Part shown: piece after piece, positions 33,846-43,316 of the stretch | Layout: the number at the start of each line of letters is the position of its first letter | Numbering within the stretch: position 1 is the first letter of the stretch | Assembly: GCF_019175365.1 (NCBI RefSeq) | Contig: NZ_CP059572.1 | Span: 1,984,001 to 2,048,000, forward strand | DNA from: Actinomadura graeca | GTDB taxonomy: Bacteria; Actinomycetota; Actinomycetes; Streptosporangiales; Streptosporangiaceae | Length of the DNA: 64,000 nt | Direction of reading: 5' to 3' | Translations under genes and position numbers: made by a program | The notes under the pieces: generated by a model | Database searches by the model: none | The model's input: only the letters and a program-made list of their open reading frames with translations | Told to the model about the DNA's origin: nothing

Positions 33846-35936
33846 ATGACGCCGTATCCGCCCGCGCCGCGCCAGGACATCGTCGACGAGATCCATGGCC
33901 ACAGGGTCGCCGACCCGTACCGCTGGCTGGAGGATCCCGCCGGCGACGCGACCAGGGAGTGGCTCGCCGCACAGGACGAGCTGTTCCGCAAGGCCGCCGA
34001 CGCCCTGCCGGGACGCGCGCGGCTGCGGCGCCGGCTCGGCGAGCTGCTCGGCGCCGGGAGCGTCGGGTCGCCGGTGTGGCGGGGCGGGCGCCGGTTCTTC
34101 ACCCGCCGGACGGCCGAGCAGGAGCACCCGGTGCTCTACACGGTCGACCCGGACGGCGCCGAGCGCGTCCTGGTGGACCCCATGGTCCTCGACCCCGGCG
34201 GCACCACCACCCTGGACGGCTGGCAGCCCGACAAGGAGGGCCGCCTCCTGACCTACAAGGTCTCGACCGGCGGGGACGAGGAGTCGCTGCTGTACGTGAT
34301 CGACGTCGGGACGGGCGGGCGGGTGGAGGGCCCCATCGACCGCGTCCGCTACTCCTCGGTGGCGTGGCTGCCCGGCGGCGAGGCGTTCTACTACGGGCGG
34401 CGGCTCGCCGCCGAGGACGTCCCCGAGGGCGAGGAGCAGTACCACCGGCGCGTCTACCTGCACCGGCTCGGCACCGATCCCGACACCGACGACATCCTGA
34501 TCTTCGGTGAGGGCCGCGACAAGACCAACTACTACGGCGTCGCCGTCAGCCGCGACGGCCGCTGGCTGACGATCTCCGCGTCCCAGGGCACCGCGCCGCG
34601 CAACGACCTGTGGATCGCCGACCTGTCCGCTTCGCCGGCCGAGCGGCCCGCGCTGCGCGCCGTCCAGGAGGGCGTGGACGCCGAGACGGGCCTGCACGTC
34701 GGCCGCGACGGCCGCGCCTACGTCTTCACCGACCGCGACGCCCCGCGGTCGCGGCTGTGCGTCACCGACCCGTCCGACCCGTCGTACGGGACGTGGCGGG
34801 ACCTGATCCCCGAGGACCCCGAGGCGGTCCTCAGTGACTTCGCGATCCTCGACGACCTGGCCCGCCCCGTCCTGCTCGCCGGGTGGACGCGCCACGCGAT
34901 CAGCGAGATCACCGTGCACGACCTGGCGACGGGCGAGCGCCTCGGCACGGTCCCCACGCCCGGCCTCGGCTCCATCGGCGGGATCATCGAACGCCCCGAG
35001 GGCGGGCACGAGGCGTGGTTCGGTTACACCGACAACGTCACGCCGTCGTCGGTGATGCGCTACGACGCCCGCACCGGCGAGACGGAGCTGTGGGCGTCGG
35101 CGCCGGGCACGGTGGAGGTCCCCGAGATCGAGACCCGCCAGGTCGTCTACACCTCCGCCGACGGGACCGAGGTGCGGATGCTGGTGGCGTCGCGGCCCGG
35201 CGTCACGGGCCCGCGCCCGGCGATCCTCTACGGCTACGGCGGCTTCAACATCTCCCTCACCCCCGCGTACTCGGCCGGCATCCTCGCCTGGGTCGAGGCG
35301 GGCGGGGTGTACGCGGTCGCGAACCTGCGCGGCGGGTCCGAGGAGGGCGAGGAGTGGCACCGCGCGGGGATGCGCGAGCACAAGCAGAACGTCTTCGACG
35401 ACTTCCACGCCGCCGCGGAGAGGCTGATCGCCGACGGGCTCACCACCACGGACCGGCTGGCGATCTCGGGCGGCTCCAACGGCGGGCTGCTCGTCGGGGT
35501 CGCGCTCACCCAGCGCCCCGAGCTGTACCGCGCGGTCGTCTGCTCGGCCCCGCTGCTGGACATGGTCCGCTACGAGAGGTTCGGGCTCGGCCAGACCTGG
35601 AACGACGAGTACGGGACGGCGGACGACCCCGAGGAGTTCGGCTGGCTCATCGGCTACTCCCCGTACCACCACGTCCATCCCGGGACCGCCTATCCGGCCG
35701 TCCTCTTCACGACGTTCGGCAGCGACACCCGCGTGGACCCGCTGCACGCCCGCAAGCTGTGCGCGGCGCTCCAGCACGCCACCTCGTCCGGTGCCCCGAT
35801 CCTGCTCCGCGACGAGGCGGAGGTCGGCCACGCGGCCCGCTCGGTGAGCCGCTCGGTCGAGCTGATGGCCGACACGCTCGCCTTCACCGCCGCGCAGACG
35901 GGCCTGCCGCTGCCCGACGACGCGGAGGCGCCGTGA
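33846..35936 (+). CDS. Prolyl oligopeptidase family serine peptidase (S9A)
   Basis: The 696-residue cytoplasmic peptidase has an N-terminal YRWLEDP segment (peptidase S9 N-terminal), a seven-bladed propeller to about residue 400 and an alpha/beta-hydrolase domain. The catalytic triad is visible: Ser in SGGSNGGLL, Asp in GSDTRVDPLH and His in AEVGHAARS. It cleaves short peptides after proline. ATG 33846 is favoured over an in-frame GTG 45 nt upstream, since the conserved sequence and the -10 fit it. The last codons overlap the methyltransferase start. Confidence 0.93.
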   Translation: MTPYPPAPRQDIVDEIHGHRVADPYRWLEDPAGDATREWLAAQDELFRKAADALPGRARLRRRLGELLGAGSVGSPVWRGGRRFFTRRTAEQEHPVLYTVDPDGAERVLVDPMVLDPGGTTTLDGWQPDKEGRLLTYKVSTGGDEESLLYVIDVGTGGRVEGPIDRVRYSSVAWLPGGEAFYYGRRLAAEDVPEGEEQYHRRVYLHRLGTDPDTDDILIFGEGRDKTNYYGVAVSRDGRWLTISASQGTAPRNDLWIADLSASPAERPALRAVQEGVDAETGLHVGRDGRAYVFTDRDAPRSRLCVTDPSDPSYGTWRDLIPEDPEAVLSDFAILDDLARPVLLAGWTRHAISEITVHDLATGERLGTVPTPGLGSIGGIIERPEGGHEAWFGYTDNVTPSSVMRYDARTGETELWASAPGTVEVPEIETRQVVYTSADGTEVRMLVASRPGVTGPRPAILYGYGGFNISLTPAYSAGILAWVEAGGVYAVANLRGGSEEGEEWHRAGMREHKQNVFDDFHAAAERLIADGLTTTDRLAISGGSNGGLLVGVALTQRPELYRAVVCSAPLLDMVRYERFGLGQTWNDEYGTADDPEEFGWLIGYSPYHHVHPGTAYPAVLFTTFGSDTRVDPLHARKLCAALQHATSSGAPILLRDEAEVGHAARSVSRSVELMADTLAFTAAQTGLPLPDDAEAP

Positions 35937-36766
35937 CGGCGGGGACGCTCGCCGCCCGGATCGCGGGCCTGCTCCGGGAGCCGCCGGAGGAACCCGACAT
36001 GTCCGCGGGCTATCTGGACCTGCTCGGCCCGTCCGCGTCGCCGCCGCCGACCCCCGCGCAGAGGGCGATGCAGTCGGCGTTCCTCCCGCAGATCTACGAG
36101 AGGGTGTGGCGGCCGGTCGGGTTCAACCTGGCGAAGGGCTGGCCGTTCGGCCCCGACACCGCCGCCGAGCACGCCATGGCGCGCGACCGGCTCGGCCTCG
36201 GGCGGCCGGACGACATCGTCAAACCGGTGGCGGACGTCCTGGACGTCGCGTGCGGCCCCGGCAACGTCACCCGCGCCCTCGCGGCGGGCGTCGCGGGCGA
36301 CGGCCTGGTCGTGGGCCTGGACGCGTCCGCGACCATGCTCGCCCGCGCCGCCGCCGACACCCGCGCCGACGCCCACGCCGGCACCCGCGGCCCGGACACC
36401 CGCGGCGCCGGGGCGGGCGCCGCGCCGGTGGGCTACGTCCGGGGGGACGCGGTGGACCTGCCCTTCCGCGACGGGACGTTCGACGCCGTCTGCTGCTTCG
36501 GCGCGCTGTACCTGTTCGACGATCCGTGGACGGCCGTCGACGGCATGATCCGCGTCCTGAGGCCGGGCGGGAACCTGGTCATCCTCACCTCCCGCCGTCC
36601 GCTCGTCCTGCCCGCCGACGTCGGCCGTGACCTGGTGCGCCGCGCCACCGGGCTGAACGTCTTCGGGGACGGTGAGGTGACCGGCGCCCTGGCCGACCGG
36701 GGCCTGACCGGCGTCAGGCGCCACCGCTACCCGCTCATGCAGCTGGTGGCCGCCCGGCGCCCGTGA
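35933..36766 (+). CDS. SAM-dependent class I methyltransferase
   Basis: The 277-residue protein has the SAM-binding motif VLDVACGPGNVTRAL near residues 101-115, an acidic GLDAS strand end and the post-motif GDAVDLPFRDGTFDAVCC typical of Methyltransf_11. A roughly 20-residue Arg/Ala/Asp/Gly insert near 140-160 (RADAHAGTRGPDTRGAGAGA) looks like slippage expansion. GTG 35933 overlaps the preceding TGA (GTGA) with GGAGG just upstream, so it is coupled to the peptidase. Substrate unknown. Confidence 0.85.
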   Translation: MTAGTLAARIAGLLREPPEEPDMSAGYLDLLGPSASPPPTPAQRAMQSAFLPQIYERVWRPVGFNLAKGWPFGPDTAAEHAMARDRLGLGRPDDIVKPVADVLDVACGPGNVTRALAAGVAGDGLVVGLDASATMLARAAADTRADAHAGTRGPDTRGAGAGAAPVGYVRGDAVDLPFRDGTFDAVCCFGALYLFDDPWTAVDGMIRVLRPGGNLVILTSRRPLVLPADVGRDLVRRATGLNVFGDGEVTGALADRGLTGVRRHRYPLMQLVAARRP

Positions 36767-36782
36767 CCCGCACGCGGGCCGG

Positions 36783-37427
36783 TCACAGCTGCTTCTCCAG
36801 GTAGATGTTGACGATGCCGCCGATCACCTCCCGGCGCGTCTCCGTCCAGCCGAACCCCTGGTAGAGGGCGAGGGCCGGTGCCTGAAGCTCGGTGGTGTCG
36901 GCGCGCAGGACGCGGTAGCCGTACTCGCGTGCGCGTTCCTCCAGCGCCCGCACCACGGCCGTGCCGTAGCCCCGGCGCTGCACGGCGGGGCGGACGCGGA
37001 GCCGCACCATCTCGACGGCGTCGAGGGCGGGCGTGCCGGGCGCGTAGCCGCCGAACGCGCGGGCCCTGCCGCCGGGGACGAGGTCGGCGCGGCGCAGGCC
37101 GCCCATGGCGACGATCCGGCCGCCGGCCTCGCCGACGAGGAACTCCCCGTCGTTGCGGAGGTAGATGTCCTCCATCCGGAAGAAGTCGTGGTCGTAGTAG
37201 ACGCCGTCGCCGGGGCGCAGGCCCACCTGGGCGAGCCCTTCCCGGTGCAGCGCGAGGACGGTGGCGTGGTCGGCGGCACGGTACCGCCTGAGCCGGAGGT
37301 CCGCGAACGCCCACACGGGCGGCTCCTGCCGGAGCCGGACGAGTGTCCGGGACCCGTCTTCGGGGTCGTCTTGCCCGCCCCCCGGCGTCGTGTGCTCGTG
37401 CCGGGGGGCGCCTTCTGCCGGTCCCAT
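36783..37427 (-). CDS. GNAT family N-acetyltransferase
   Basis: The 214-residue protein has an acetyl-CoA pyrophosphate-binding loop RPAVQRRGYGTAVV near residues 150-163 and C-terminal LYQGFGWTETRR typical of GNAT. The first 40 residues are disordered; an internal start is possible. It converges on the methyltransferase gene across 16 nt, and the regulator gene upstream ends 7 nt before its start region. Substrate unknown. Confidence 0.85.
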   Translation of the reverse strand: MGPAEGAPRHEHTTPGGGQDDPEDGSRTLVRLRQEPPVWAFADLRLRRYRAADHATVLALHREGLAQVGLRPGDGVYYDHDFFRMEDIYLRNDGEFLVGEAGGRIVAMGGLRRADLVPGGRARAFGGYAPGTPALDAVEMVRLRVRPAVQRRGYGTAVVRALEERAREYGYRVLRADTTELQAPALALYQGFGWTETRREVIGGIVNIYLEKQL

Positions 37428-37434
37428 GGCCGGG

Positions 37435-39081
37435 TCAGACCTGTTCGGAAGGTGGGACGGACCTGTCGTTGACGGGGCTGGTGACCCACGGGCCGGCGAG
37501 GGCCTCGTAGAAGCCCTTCAGCGCCGGGATGTCGCCATGCTTGGCCGAGACGGCGGCGCCGATCTGGCGCGCGCGGTGGACGAGGATGTCGGAGCGGTGG
37601 TCGGGCGGGAGGTCGAGGATGGCCTCCTGGCCCGCGTTCAGCGCCGCCTCGGGGTGCCCGGCGTGCAGCTTGCAGGTCGCCCGGTCGAGCTTGACGAGGG
37701 TGAGGTCGACGCGGTCGGTGGTGGAGTACAGGGTCAGCGCGTGGCTGAGGACCTCGTCGCCGTGCTTGTGGTCGCCGAGGCTGGTGAAGGTGTCGCCCTC
37801 GTAGAAGGCCATCTGCCGGTCGGTGAAGCCGAACACCAGGTCGCCGGTGTCGGTCTTGGACAGCTGGTCGAACACCGAGCGCCCGCGCACCAGGGCGCGG
37901 CGGGCGCTGGGCGCGGCGTCGCCGCGTCCGCGCATGGCGAGCATGCCGAGCGCCCGCGCCTCCACGGCGGGGGCCATGGCCGCGGCCACGCTGGGGGTGC
38001 GCCCGGCGAGGTCCTGGGCCTTGCGGGCCAGGTGCAGCGCCTCCCGCGGGTCGCCGTAGTACATCGGGACCAGCGACTCGCGGACGGTCACCCAGGCGCG
38101 CAGCTGCCGGTCGCCCGTCTCGTCCGCGGCGGTGCGGGCGGTGCGGAAGAACGACCGGGCGAGCCGGTGGTCGCCCAGGTTGATCATGATCAGGCCGGAC
38201 AGCCCGGACAGCTGGGCCGCGATGCGGCACAGCCGCTCCTGGAGCTCGACAGGCTGGCGCTTGTCGCACATGCGCCGCACCTCGCTGAAGTCCAGCAGCA
38301 CGTCGCAGAGCATCCGCAGGGACGGGGTGGCCTGGTACTGCTGGCCGTACCCGTAGGTCGTCTCCTCCCACTGGTCGAGCATGGTCGGCGAGACGGTCGC
38401 GCCGACCAGCGTGTCGTCCATCTTGCGCCGCAGGTTGTCGACGGCCCCCAGGAACTGGCCGTCGAGCGCCACGCCCGCTCCGGCCAAGAGTTGCAGAAGT
38501 GTTCTACGAAGCACGATGTCCTCCTCTCCCACATCAATGGACAGGGGGCCGTCGGCGCGGTCGGGGCCCCGGAGATCGTTGACGGTGACCCAGGGCCGCT
38601 CCTCGGCCCTGGTGACGATGGATCCGACGAGCGGGACGTCGGGTTCGCGGACGCCGTGGCGTTCCGGTGCCCGCGGCTGGGGCACGGTGGCGGCGCCCGG
38701 GCGCACGCCGTGGCCGCGGCCGCAGATGCAGGGGCTGCGGAATCCGAGCGAGTCGGGTTCGACGCGGTAGACGGCGCAGAGGTAGTGCAGGTACTCGGGG
38801 CCCGGTCTCTTGTACCCGCTCTCGTAGGCCGACAGCAGGGTCTCCCCGAGCCTGGGGGCCGGCTTGCCGTCGACCTCGTACAGCGCCCTGACCTGGGCGA
38901 CGATGTCGGACAGCGCGACCCCGTGGGCGAGGCGGTGCGCCTTCACCCGGCTCGTGCCGAACAGGGGGGCGCACTGCTCGTGGATGTCGTGGGCGATGTC
39001 CACGGGGAAGCGCCCTCGGGCCAGGCCGTGCGCGCGGATCCTGCGGGCGACGTCCGTCTCTTTCCGAGGGGGTTCCGACAT
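37435..39081 (-). CDS. HTH-TPR transcriptional regulator (large XRE-like)
   Basis: The 548-residue regulator has an N-terminal HTH region (about 40-115, ending YESGYKRPGPEYLHYLCAVYRVEP), a short Cys-containing link CICGRGHG and a C-terminal helical TPR-like array from about 190 on. In such proteins the TPR domain usually binds a peptide or protein signal. ATG 39081 follows GGAGGCCGG. It is divergent from the 143-residue gene at 39504. A second regulator of similar build lies at 49737-50984 and is also linked to a related small gene. Confidence 0.8.
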   Translation of the reverse strand: MSEPPRKETDVARRIRAHGLARGRFPVDIAHDIHEQCAPLFGTSRVKAHRLAHGVALSDIVAQVRALYEVDGKPAPRLGETLLSAYESGYKRPGPEYLHYLCAVYRVEPDSLGFRSPCICGRGHGVRPGAATVPQPRAPERHGVREPDVPLVGSIVTRAEERPWVTVNDLRGPDRADGPLSIDVGEEDIVLRRTLLQLLAGAGVALDGQFLGAVDNLRRKMDDTLVGATVSPTMLDQWEETTYGYGQQYQATPSLRMLCDVLLDFSEVRRMCDKRQPVELQERLCRIAAQLSGLSGLIMINLGDHRLARSFFRTARTAADETGDRQLRAWVTVRESLVPMYYGDPREALHLARKAQDLAGRTPSVAAAMAPAVEARALGMLAMRGRGDAAPSARRALVRGRSVFDQLSKTDTGDLVFGFTDRQMAFYEGDTFTSLGDHKHGDEVLSHALTLYSTTDRVDLTLVKLDRATCKLHAGHPEAALNAGQEAILDLPPDHRSDILVHRARQIGAAVSAKHGDIPALKGFYEALAGPWVTSPVNDRSVPPSEQV

Positions 39082-39503
39082 GTGGTTCCGGCCTCCTCAC
39101 CGCTGGGCCGGGGCGCCGGCCCCCGGGGGAGGGGCCCGCGCCCTTGCCACGGCGACCGGTAACTAGATGGCCACGACAGATGATTGCTCGCGCACGCAGC
39201 GTAACCCCCGCACAGGTACAGGCCAAGCGGTTCCTGTGAAGTGCGTGGGCCAAGGATGCGTCCCCGACCTCCAGAGTAGAGATTCTTCCTCCGAGGGGGA
39301 GGAACCTTTGCCTGAGGTGGGGTGATTCGGTACTCCGGCGGCCGGGCGCGCCCTTGACCGTGGACGGCGGGAGTTGCAATTCTCGCCGCGGGTAACAAGC
39401 CGGATCCGCAGAGTCGATCAGTCGTCCGCACGGCGGCCGCGGGCGGTCACGCGGGAATCGGCCAGGCAGTCCTCACGGCACGGCAGATGGAGGGGGTGCG
39501 AAG
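39082..39503. promoter_or_regulatory. Divergent control region of the HTH-TPR module
   Basis: The 422-nt gap is less GC-rich than the genes on either side and has no supported ORF. It carries the perfect inverted repeat TTCCTCC-N5-GGAGGAA (39286-39304), a good candidate for autoregulator binding. The base composition shifts around 39200-39440. Confidence 0.45.
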
Positions 39504-39935
39504 GTGGTCAGCGACAGACGCGTCGGCTACCTGGAGGATCTGGAGCGCGAGCTCGGCACGCGCGGGCTCGTGGCCCGCGTCGTCCGGACGCGTTCCGGGC
39601 CGGTGTTCCTGCGCGTGGTCAACCCGGAGGCCGCGAGCCTCGCGGAGGACGTCACCTGCGCACCGGCACCCGAGTCGCCCGACCACTACTTCTGGTGGTC
39701 GTGGGGTGAGCGCATGCACGGCGTGGACGACCCGGGCGGCGCCGCGGGGAAGCTGGCGCACGTCCTGCAGCCGCTCCGCCGGGACGCGCACTGCAAGGAG
39801 TCCCACGGCGGCGACGGTCCCGTCCGGCGGGCACCGGGCCGCGAGACCCTCGTCCGGGAGGTCCTGAGCAGGGAGCCGCTCGGCGGGCGCGCCGGCCGGT
39901 GGGACAGGCACGAGCGGCCGGTGGGCCGCTCCTAG
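39504..39935 (+). CDS. Small partner protein of the HTH-TPR regulator, unknown family
   Basis: The 143-residue protein starts with helix YLEDLERELGTRGLVARVV, then FLRVVNPEA, EDVTCAPAPES and a Trp-rich DHYFWWSWGERM strand, followed by a helical part and basic tail. GTG 39504 has GAAG close upstream only. By eye its core matches the 97-residue product at 49296-49589 (RGL, V-T/I-C-x-P-x-P, D-x-x-W-F/W-F/W), and both lie beside HTH-TPR regulators. It could be a ligand, co-regulator or antagonist of the regulator. Confidence 0.7.
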   Translation: MVSDRRVGYLEDLERELGTRGLVARVVRTRSGPVFLRVVNPEAASLAEDVTCAPAPESPDHYFWWSWGERMHGVDDPGGAAGKLAHVLQPLRRDAHCKESHGGDGPVRRAPGRETLVREVLSREPLGGRAGRWDRHERPVGRS

Positions 39936-39942
39936 GACCGGG

Positions 39943-39998
39943 CGTGCCCCGCGGGCCGCGGCCGGAACGGCGCGGCAGCCGCGGACCCGCGGGGCACG
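39943..39998 (+). terminator. Long hairpin terminator
   Basis: A 13-bp perfect outer stem, CGTGCCCCGCGGG (39943-39955) with 39986-39998, continues after a one-base bulge into CCGCGGC/GCCGCGG (39956-39962, 39978-39984). It follows the 39504 gene by 7 nt. Confidence 0.75.
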
Positions 39999-40151
39999 TT
40001 CGTCCGGCCAGTCCCTCCCCGGCCACGGAACGCCACTTCGCCCGGCGTCGTACGAACCGGTCGTCACCGTCCCCTACGATCGGGCTGGTACCCGCCGCGG
40101 GTCCACGGCGAGGTGGCGTGACACCCACAAAGGCCGGGGAGGGTCTGACCG

Positions 40152-41168
40152 ATGTCACTCGTTCTCCAAGCGTCGCTGCCCTGGGCGCAGAAGGGGACGG
40201 TCGAGACCGCATGCCAGGCGTCCGCCGGAGCCGACCGGACGCCCACCGCCGCGTGCCGGCTGGTGTGGAACGTCTCACACAACACCGACTTCACCAGGTT
40301 CTACGCGACCTGGCTCGACAAGCCCCTCGCGACCCTGCTGTGGATCACCCTCACCTTCGTGGTGGCGCTGATCGTCAAGAACATCGCGCACCGGATGATC
40401 ACCAAGGTGACGGTGCGGATGGCCGAGGGCACGATGTCGGAGAAGGTCAAGGAGCGGTCCCGGACCGTCTTCGACGGCAGCCCCGCCCTGCTGAACCAGC
40501 GCCGCGCCCAGCGCGCCAAGACGCTCGGGTCGGTGCTGCGCTCCATCGCCTCCATCCTGATCATGGGGACGGCGGCGTTCAGCATCCTCGGCTCGCTCGG
40601 CCTGAACCTCGCGCCGATCCTGGCCAGCGCGAGCGTGATCGGCGTCGCGGTCGGCTTCGGCGCGCAGAACATCGTCAAGGACTTCCTCGCCGGGCTGTTC
40701 ATGCTGCTGGAGGACCAGTACGGCGTCGGCGACGTCATCGACGTGGGCAGCGCCAAAGGGACGGTGGAGGCCGTCACGCTGCGCGTCACCCGGATGCGCG
40801 ACGTCAACGGCGTGGTCTGGTACGTCCCGAACGGGGAGATCAAGAAGGTCGGGAACGAGTCACAGAACTGGGGACGGGCCGTCCTGGACATCCCGGTCGA
40901 CATCAGCGAGGACACCGAGAAGGTCAAGGAGATCCTCCAGGCCGCGGCCGACGAACTGGCCGAGACGCCCTCCTGGGAGGGCGTGATCCTGGAGAAGCCG
41001 TCGGTGTGGGGCGTGCAGGCGCTGGCGGGCGACGCCCTGGTGATCCGCGTCGTGCTCAAGACCGCGCCGGGCCGGCAGGCCGACGTCGCCCGGGAGCTGC
41101 GCGAGCGGGTCAAGCGGGCGTTCGACGAGGCCGGGGTCTCCGTCGCGACGCCCGCGCCGTCCGCCTGA
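40152..41168 (+). CDS. Small-conductance mechanosensitive channel, MscS family
   Basis: The 338-residue inner-membrane channel opens under osmotic down-shock. Three spans are seen, with the pore helix LASASVIGVAVGFGAQNIVKD (quoted in part: VIGVAVGFGAQNIVKD) near residues 155-175 carrying Gly/Ala packing typical of MscS TM3, then the beta domain (VGDVIDVG, TRMRDVNGVVWYVPNGEI). ATG 40152 has GGGGAGGGT upstream. A TACGAT hexamer (40075-40080) may be the -10. It is followed 20 nt later by the haemoglobin gene. Confidence 0.92.
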   Translation: MSLVLQASLPWAQKGTVETACQASAGADRTPTAACRLVWNVSHNTDFTRFYATWLDKPLATLLWITLTFVVALIVKNIAHRMITKVTVRMAEGTMSEKVKERSRTVFDGSPALLNQRRAQRAKTLGSVLRSIASILIMGTAAFSILGSLGLNLAPILASASVIGVAVGFGAQNIVKDFLAGLFMLLEDQYGVGDVIDVGSAKGTVEAVTLRVTRMRDVNGVVWYVPNGEIKKVGNESQNWGRAVLDIPVDISEDTEKVKEILQAAADELAETPSWEGVILEKPSVWGVQALAGDALVIRVVLKTAPGRQADVARELRERVKRAFDEAGVSVATPAPSA

Positions 41169-41188
41169 TCACATAGGCTGGGGACGCG

Positions 41189-41572
41189 ATGAGCGAACAG
41201 GTGACCTTCTACGAGGCGGCCGGCGGCGAGGAGACGTTCCGCAGGCTGGTGCACCGCTTCTACCAGGGGGTCGCCGAAGACCCCGTCCTGCGCCCCCTCT
41301 ACCCGGAGGAGGACCTCGGCCCGGCCGAGGAGCGGCTGCGGCTGTTCCTCATCCAGTACTGGGGCGGCCCGAAGACCTACGGTGAGCGGCGCGGGCATCC
41401 CCGGCTGCGGATGCGGCACGTGCCGTTCGTGATCGGCGAGGCCGAGCGGGAGGCGTGGCTGCGGCACATGCGGGACGCGGTGGACGAGCTGGAGCTGCCC
41501 GAGCAGCTGGAGAAGATGCTCTGGGACTACTTCACGATGGCCGCGCGCAGCTTGGTGAACGCCCCGACATAA
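41189..41572 (+). CDS. glbO: Truncated haemoglobin, group II
   Basis: The 127-residue TrHb2 globin includes Tyr25 on helix B (HRFYQGV), the proximal His77 (MRHVPF), Trp90 (EREAWLRHM, the G8 Trp of group II) and the IQYWGGP segment. TrHb2 proteins bind O2/NO and take part in redox or NO detoxification. It lies between mscS and a glucosidase gene, probably in one transcript (gaps of 20 and 16 nt). Confidence 0.93.
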   Translation: MSEQVTFYEAAGGEETFRRLVHRFYQGVAEDPVLRPLYPEEDLGPAEERLRLFLIQYWGGPKTYGERRGHPRLRMRHVPFVIGEAEREAWLRHMRDAVDELELPEQLEKMLWDYFTMAARSLVNAPT

Positions 41573-41588
41573 GGGTAGATCGCCCTGT

Positions 41589-43157
41589 ATGACACGAACC
41601 CCCTGGTGGCGCGACGCCGTCGTGTACGAGGTCTACGTCCGCAGTTTCGCCGACTCGGACGGGGACGGTGAAGGCGACCTCCAGGGGATCCGGTCCCGGC
41701 TCGGCTACCTGCGCGACCTGGGCGTGGACGCGCTGTGGCTCACGCCGTTCTACCCGTCGCCGCTGGCGGACGGCGGCTACGACGTGGCCGACTACCGCGA
41801 CGTGGACCCCCGGTTCGGGACGCTCGGCGACTTCGACGCGCTGGTCGCGGACGCGCACGCGCACGGGTTGCGGCTGATCGTCGACATCGTCCCGAACCAC
41901 ACCTCCGACCGGCACCGCTGGTTCCGGGAGGCGGTGGCCGCGCCGCCGGGCTCGCCCGCACGTGACCGCTACATCTTCCGCTCCGGCAGGCCAGGGGAGG
42001 GTCCCGGCGAGGAGGACCCGCCGAACGACTGGCCGTCGGCGTTCGGCGGCCCCGCCTGGACGCGCCTGCCCGACGGCGAGTGGTACCTGCACCTGTACGC
42101 GGCGGAGCAGCCCGACCTGAACTGGCGCAACCCGTGGGTCCGGCACGAGTTCGAGGACATCCTGCGGTTCTGGCTGGACCGCGGTGTCGACGGCTTCCGC
42201 ATCGACGTCGCGGCCGGCCTGGTGAAGGACGACGCCTTCGGCGATCTGGCCGGGCGCGACGCGCGGACGGCGAACGGCCCCCTCTCCAGCCGTCCCGAGG
42301 TCCACGAGATCTACCGGAGCTGGCGCCGCGTCCTGGACGGGTACGACGGCCGCATGGCCATCGGCGAGGTGTGGACGGACGGCCCCGACGACCTCGCGCT
42401 CTACCTGCGTCCCGACGAGCTGCACCAGGTGTTCCAGTTCGACCTCCAGCTCGCCCCGTGGTCGGCCCCGGCGTTCCAGGACGTGGTGACGTCCGCGATG
42501 AAGGCCGTCGCGCCGACCGGGGCCGCGCCCACCTGGGTGCTGTCCAGCCACGACTCCATCCGCCATGTCACGCGGTACGAGCAGCCGGAGGGGGTTCCGG
42601 GGCTCGAACTGGCCCGTGCCAGGGCCGCGCTGCTGCTGCTGTTGTCGCTGCCCGGATCGGCGTACCTGTACCAGGGCGAGGAACTGGGCCTTCCCGAGGT
42701 GACGGACCTGCCGGACAAGGCACGCCAAGACCCCATCTTCCACCGCAGCGACGGCGGGCAGCCGGGACGGGACGGGTGCCGCGTGCCGCTCCCCTGGTCG
42801 GGGAAGACCGAGCCGTTCGGGTTCACCGCCGAGGGCGTCCTCCCCTGGCTGCCGATGCCCGCGCGGTGGGCGTCGCTGACCGTGGAGGCGCAGGAGGGCG
42901 ATCCGTCCTCGACGCTGGCGTTCTACCGCGCGGCCCTCGCGCTGCGGCGCCGTCTCGTCCCCGACCTGCCGGACGACCTGGAGTGGCTCGACTCCCCGGC
43001 GACGGCGGTGTTCTTTAAGCGCGGGCCGCTGACCTGCGCGCTGAACTGCGGCGAGAACCCCGTCCGGCTTCCGCCCGGCCGTCCGCTGCTGACCAGCATC
43101 CCGCCCTACGGCGACCTGCTCCCGGGCAACGCCGCCGCCTGGCTCGCGTCCCCCTGA
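41589..43157 (+). CDS. GH13 alpha-glucosidase / oligo-1,6-glucosidase type
   Basis: The 522-residue alpha-amylase-family enzyme hydrolyses alpha-glucosides in the cytoplasm. Conserved regions are DIVPNH, GFRIDVAAG (nucleophile Asp), AIGEVW (acid/base Glu) and SSHDSIRH, where the usual Asn-His-Asp is Ser-His-Asp. WWRDAVVYEVYVRSFADSDGDGEGDLQGI at the N-terminus (quoted in part: YEVYVRSFADSDGDGEGD) marks the alpha-glucosidase subfamily. No signal peptide. It ends in a strong double hairpin. Confidence 0.92.
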   Translation: MTRTPWWRDAVVYEVYVRSFADSDGDGEGDLQGIRSRLGYLRDLGVDALWLTPFYPSPLADGGYDVADYRDVDPRFGTLGDFDALVADAHAHGLRLIVDIVPNHTSDRHRWFREAVAAPPGSPARDRYIFRSGRPGEGPGEEDPPNDWPSAFGGPAWTRLPDGEWYLHLYAAEQPDLNWRNPWVRHEFEDILRFWLDRGVDGFRIDVAAGLVKDDAFGDLAGRDARTANGPLSSRPEVHEIYRSWRRVLDGYDGRMAIGEVWTDGPDDLALYLRPDELHQVFQFDLQLAPWSAPAFQDVVTSAMKAVAPTGAAPTWVLSSHDSIRHVTRYEQPEGVPGLELARARAALLLLLSLPGSAYLYQGEELGLPEVTDLPDKARQDPIFHRSDGGQPGRDGCRVPLPWSGKTEPFGFTAEGVLPWLPMPARWASLTVEAQEGDPSSTLAFYRAALALRRRLVPDLPDDLEWLDSPATAVFFKRGPLTCALNCGENPVRLPPGRPLLTSIPPYGDLLPGNAAAWLASP

Positions 43158-43194
43158 CCTCCGGCGCGGCGGGCCCATGCCGCCCGAGGGGCAC

Positions 43195-43273
43195 GCCCGC
43201 AGACGCACCGTGCCTGCGGGCAAGCACGGCGCGCCGTCCGCGCGAGGGGTCTGCGCACGGACGGCGCGCCGTG
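43195..43273. terminator. Two strong stacked hairpins between convergent genes
   Basis: GCCCGCAG/CTGCGGGC forms an 8-bp stem (43195-43202, 43214-43221). Four bases later CACGGCGCGCCGTCCG (43225-43240) pairs with 43258-43273 over 16 perfect base pairs. Each arm also contains the palindrome ACGGCGCGCCGT. Confidence 0.8.
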
Positions 43274-43316
43274 GACCGGCGCTACAGCGGGAGCGCTGCG
43301 GCGGGCAGGGGGGACG

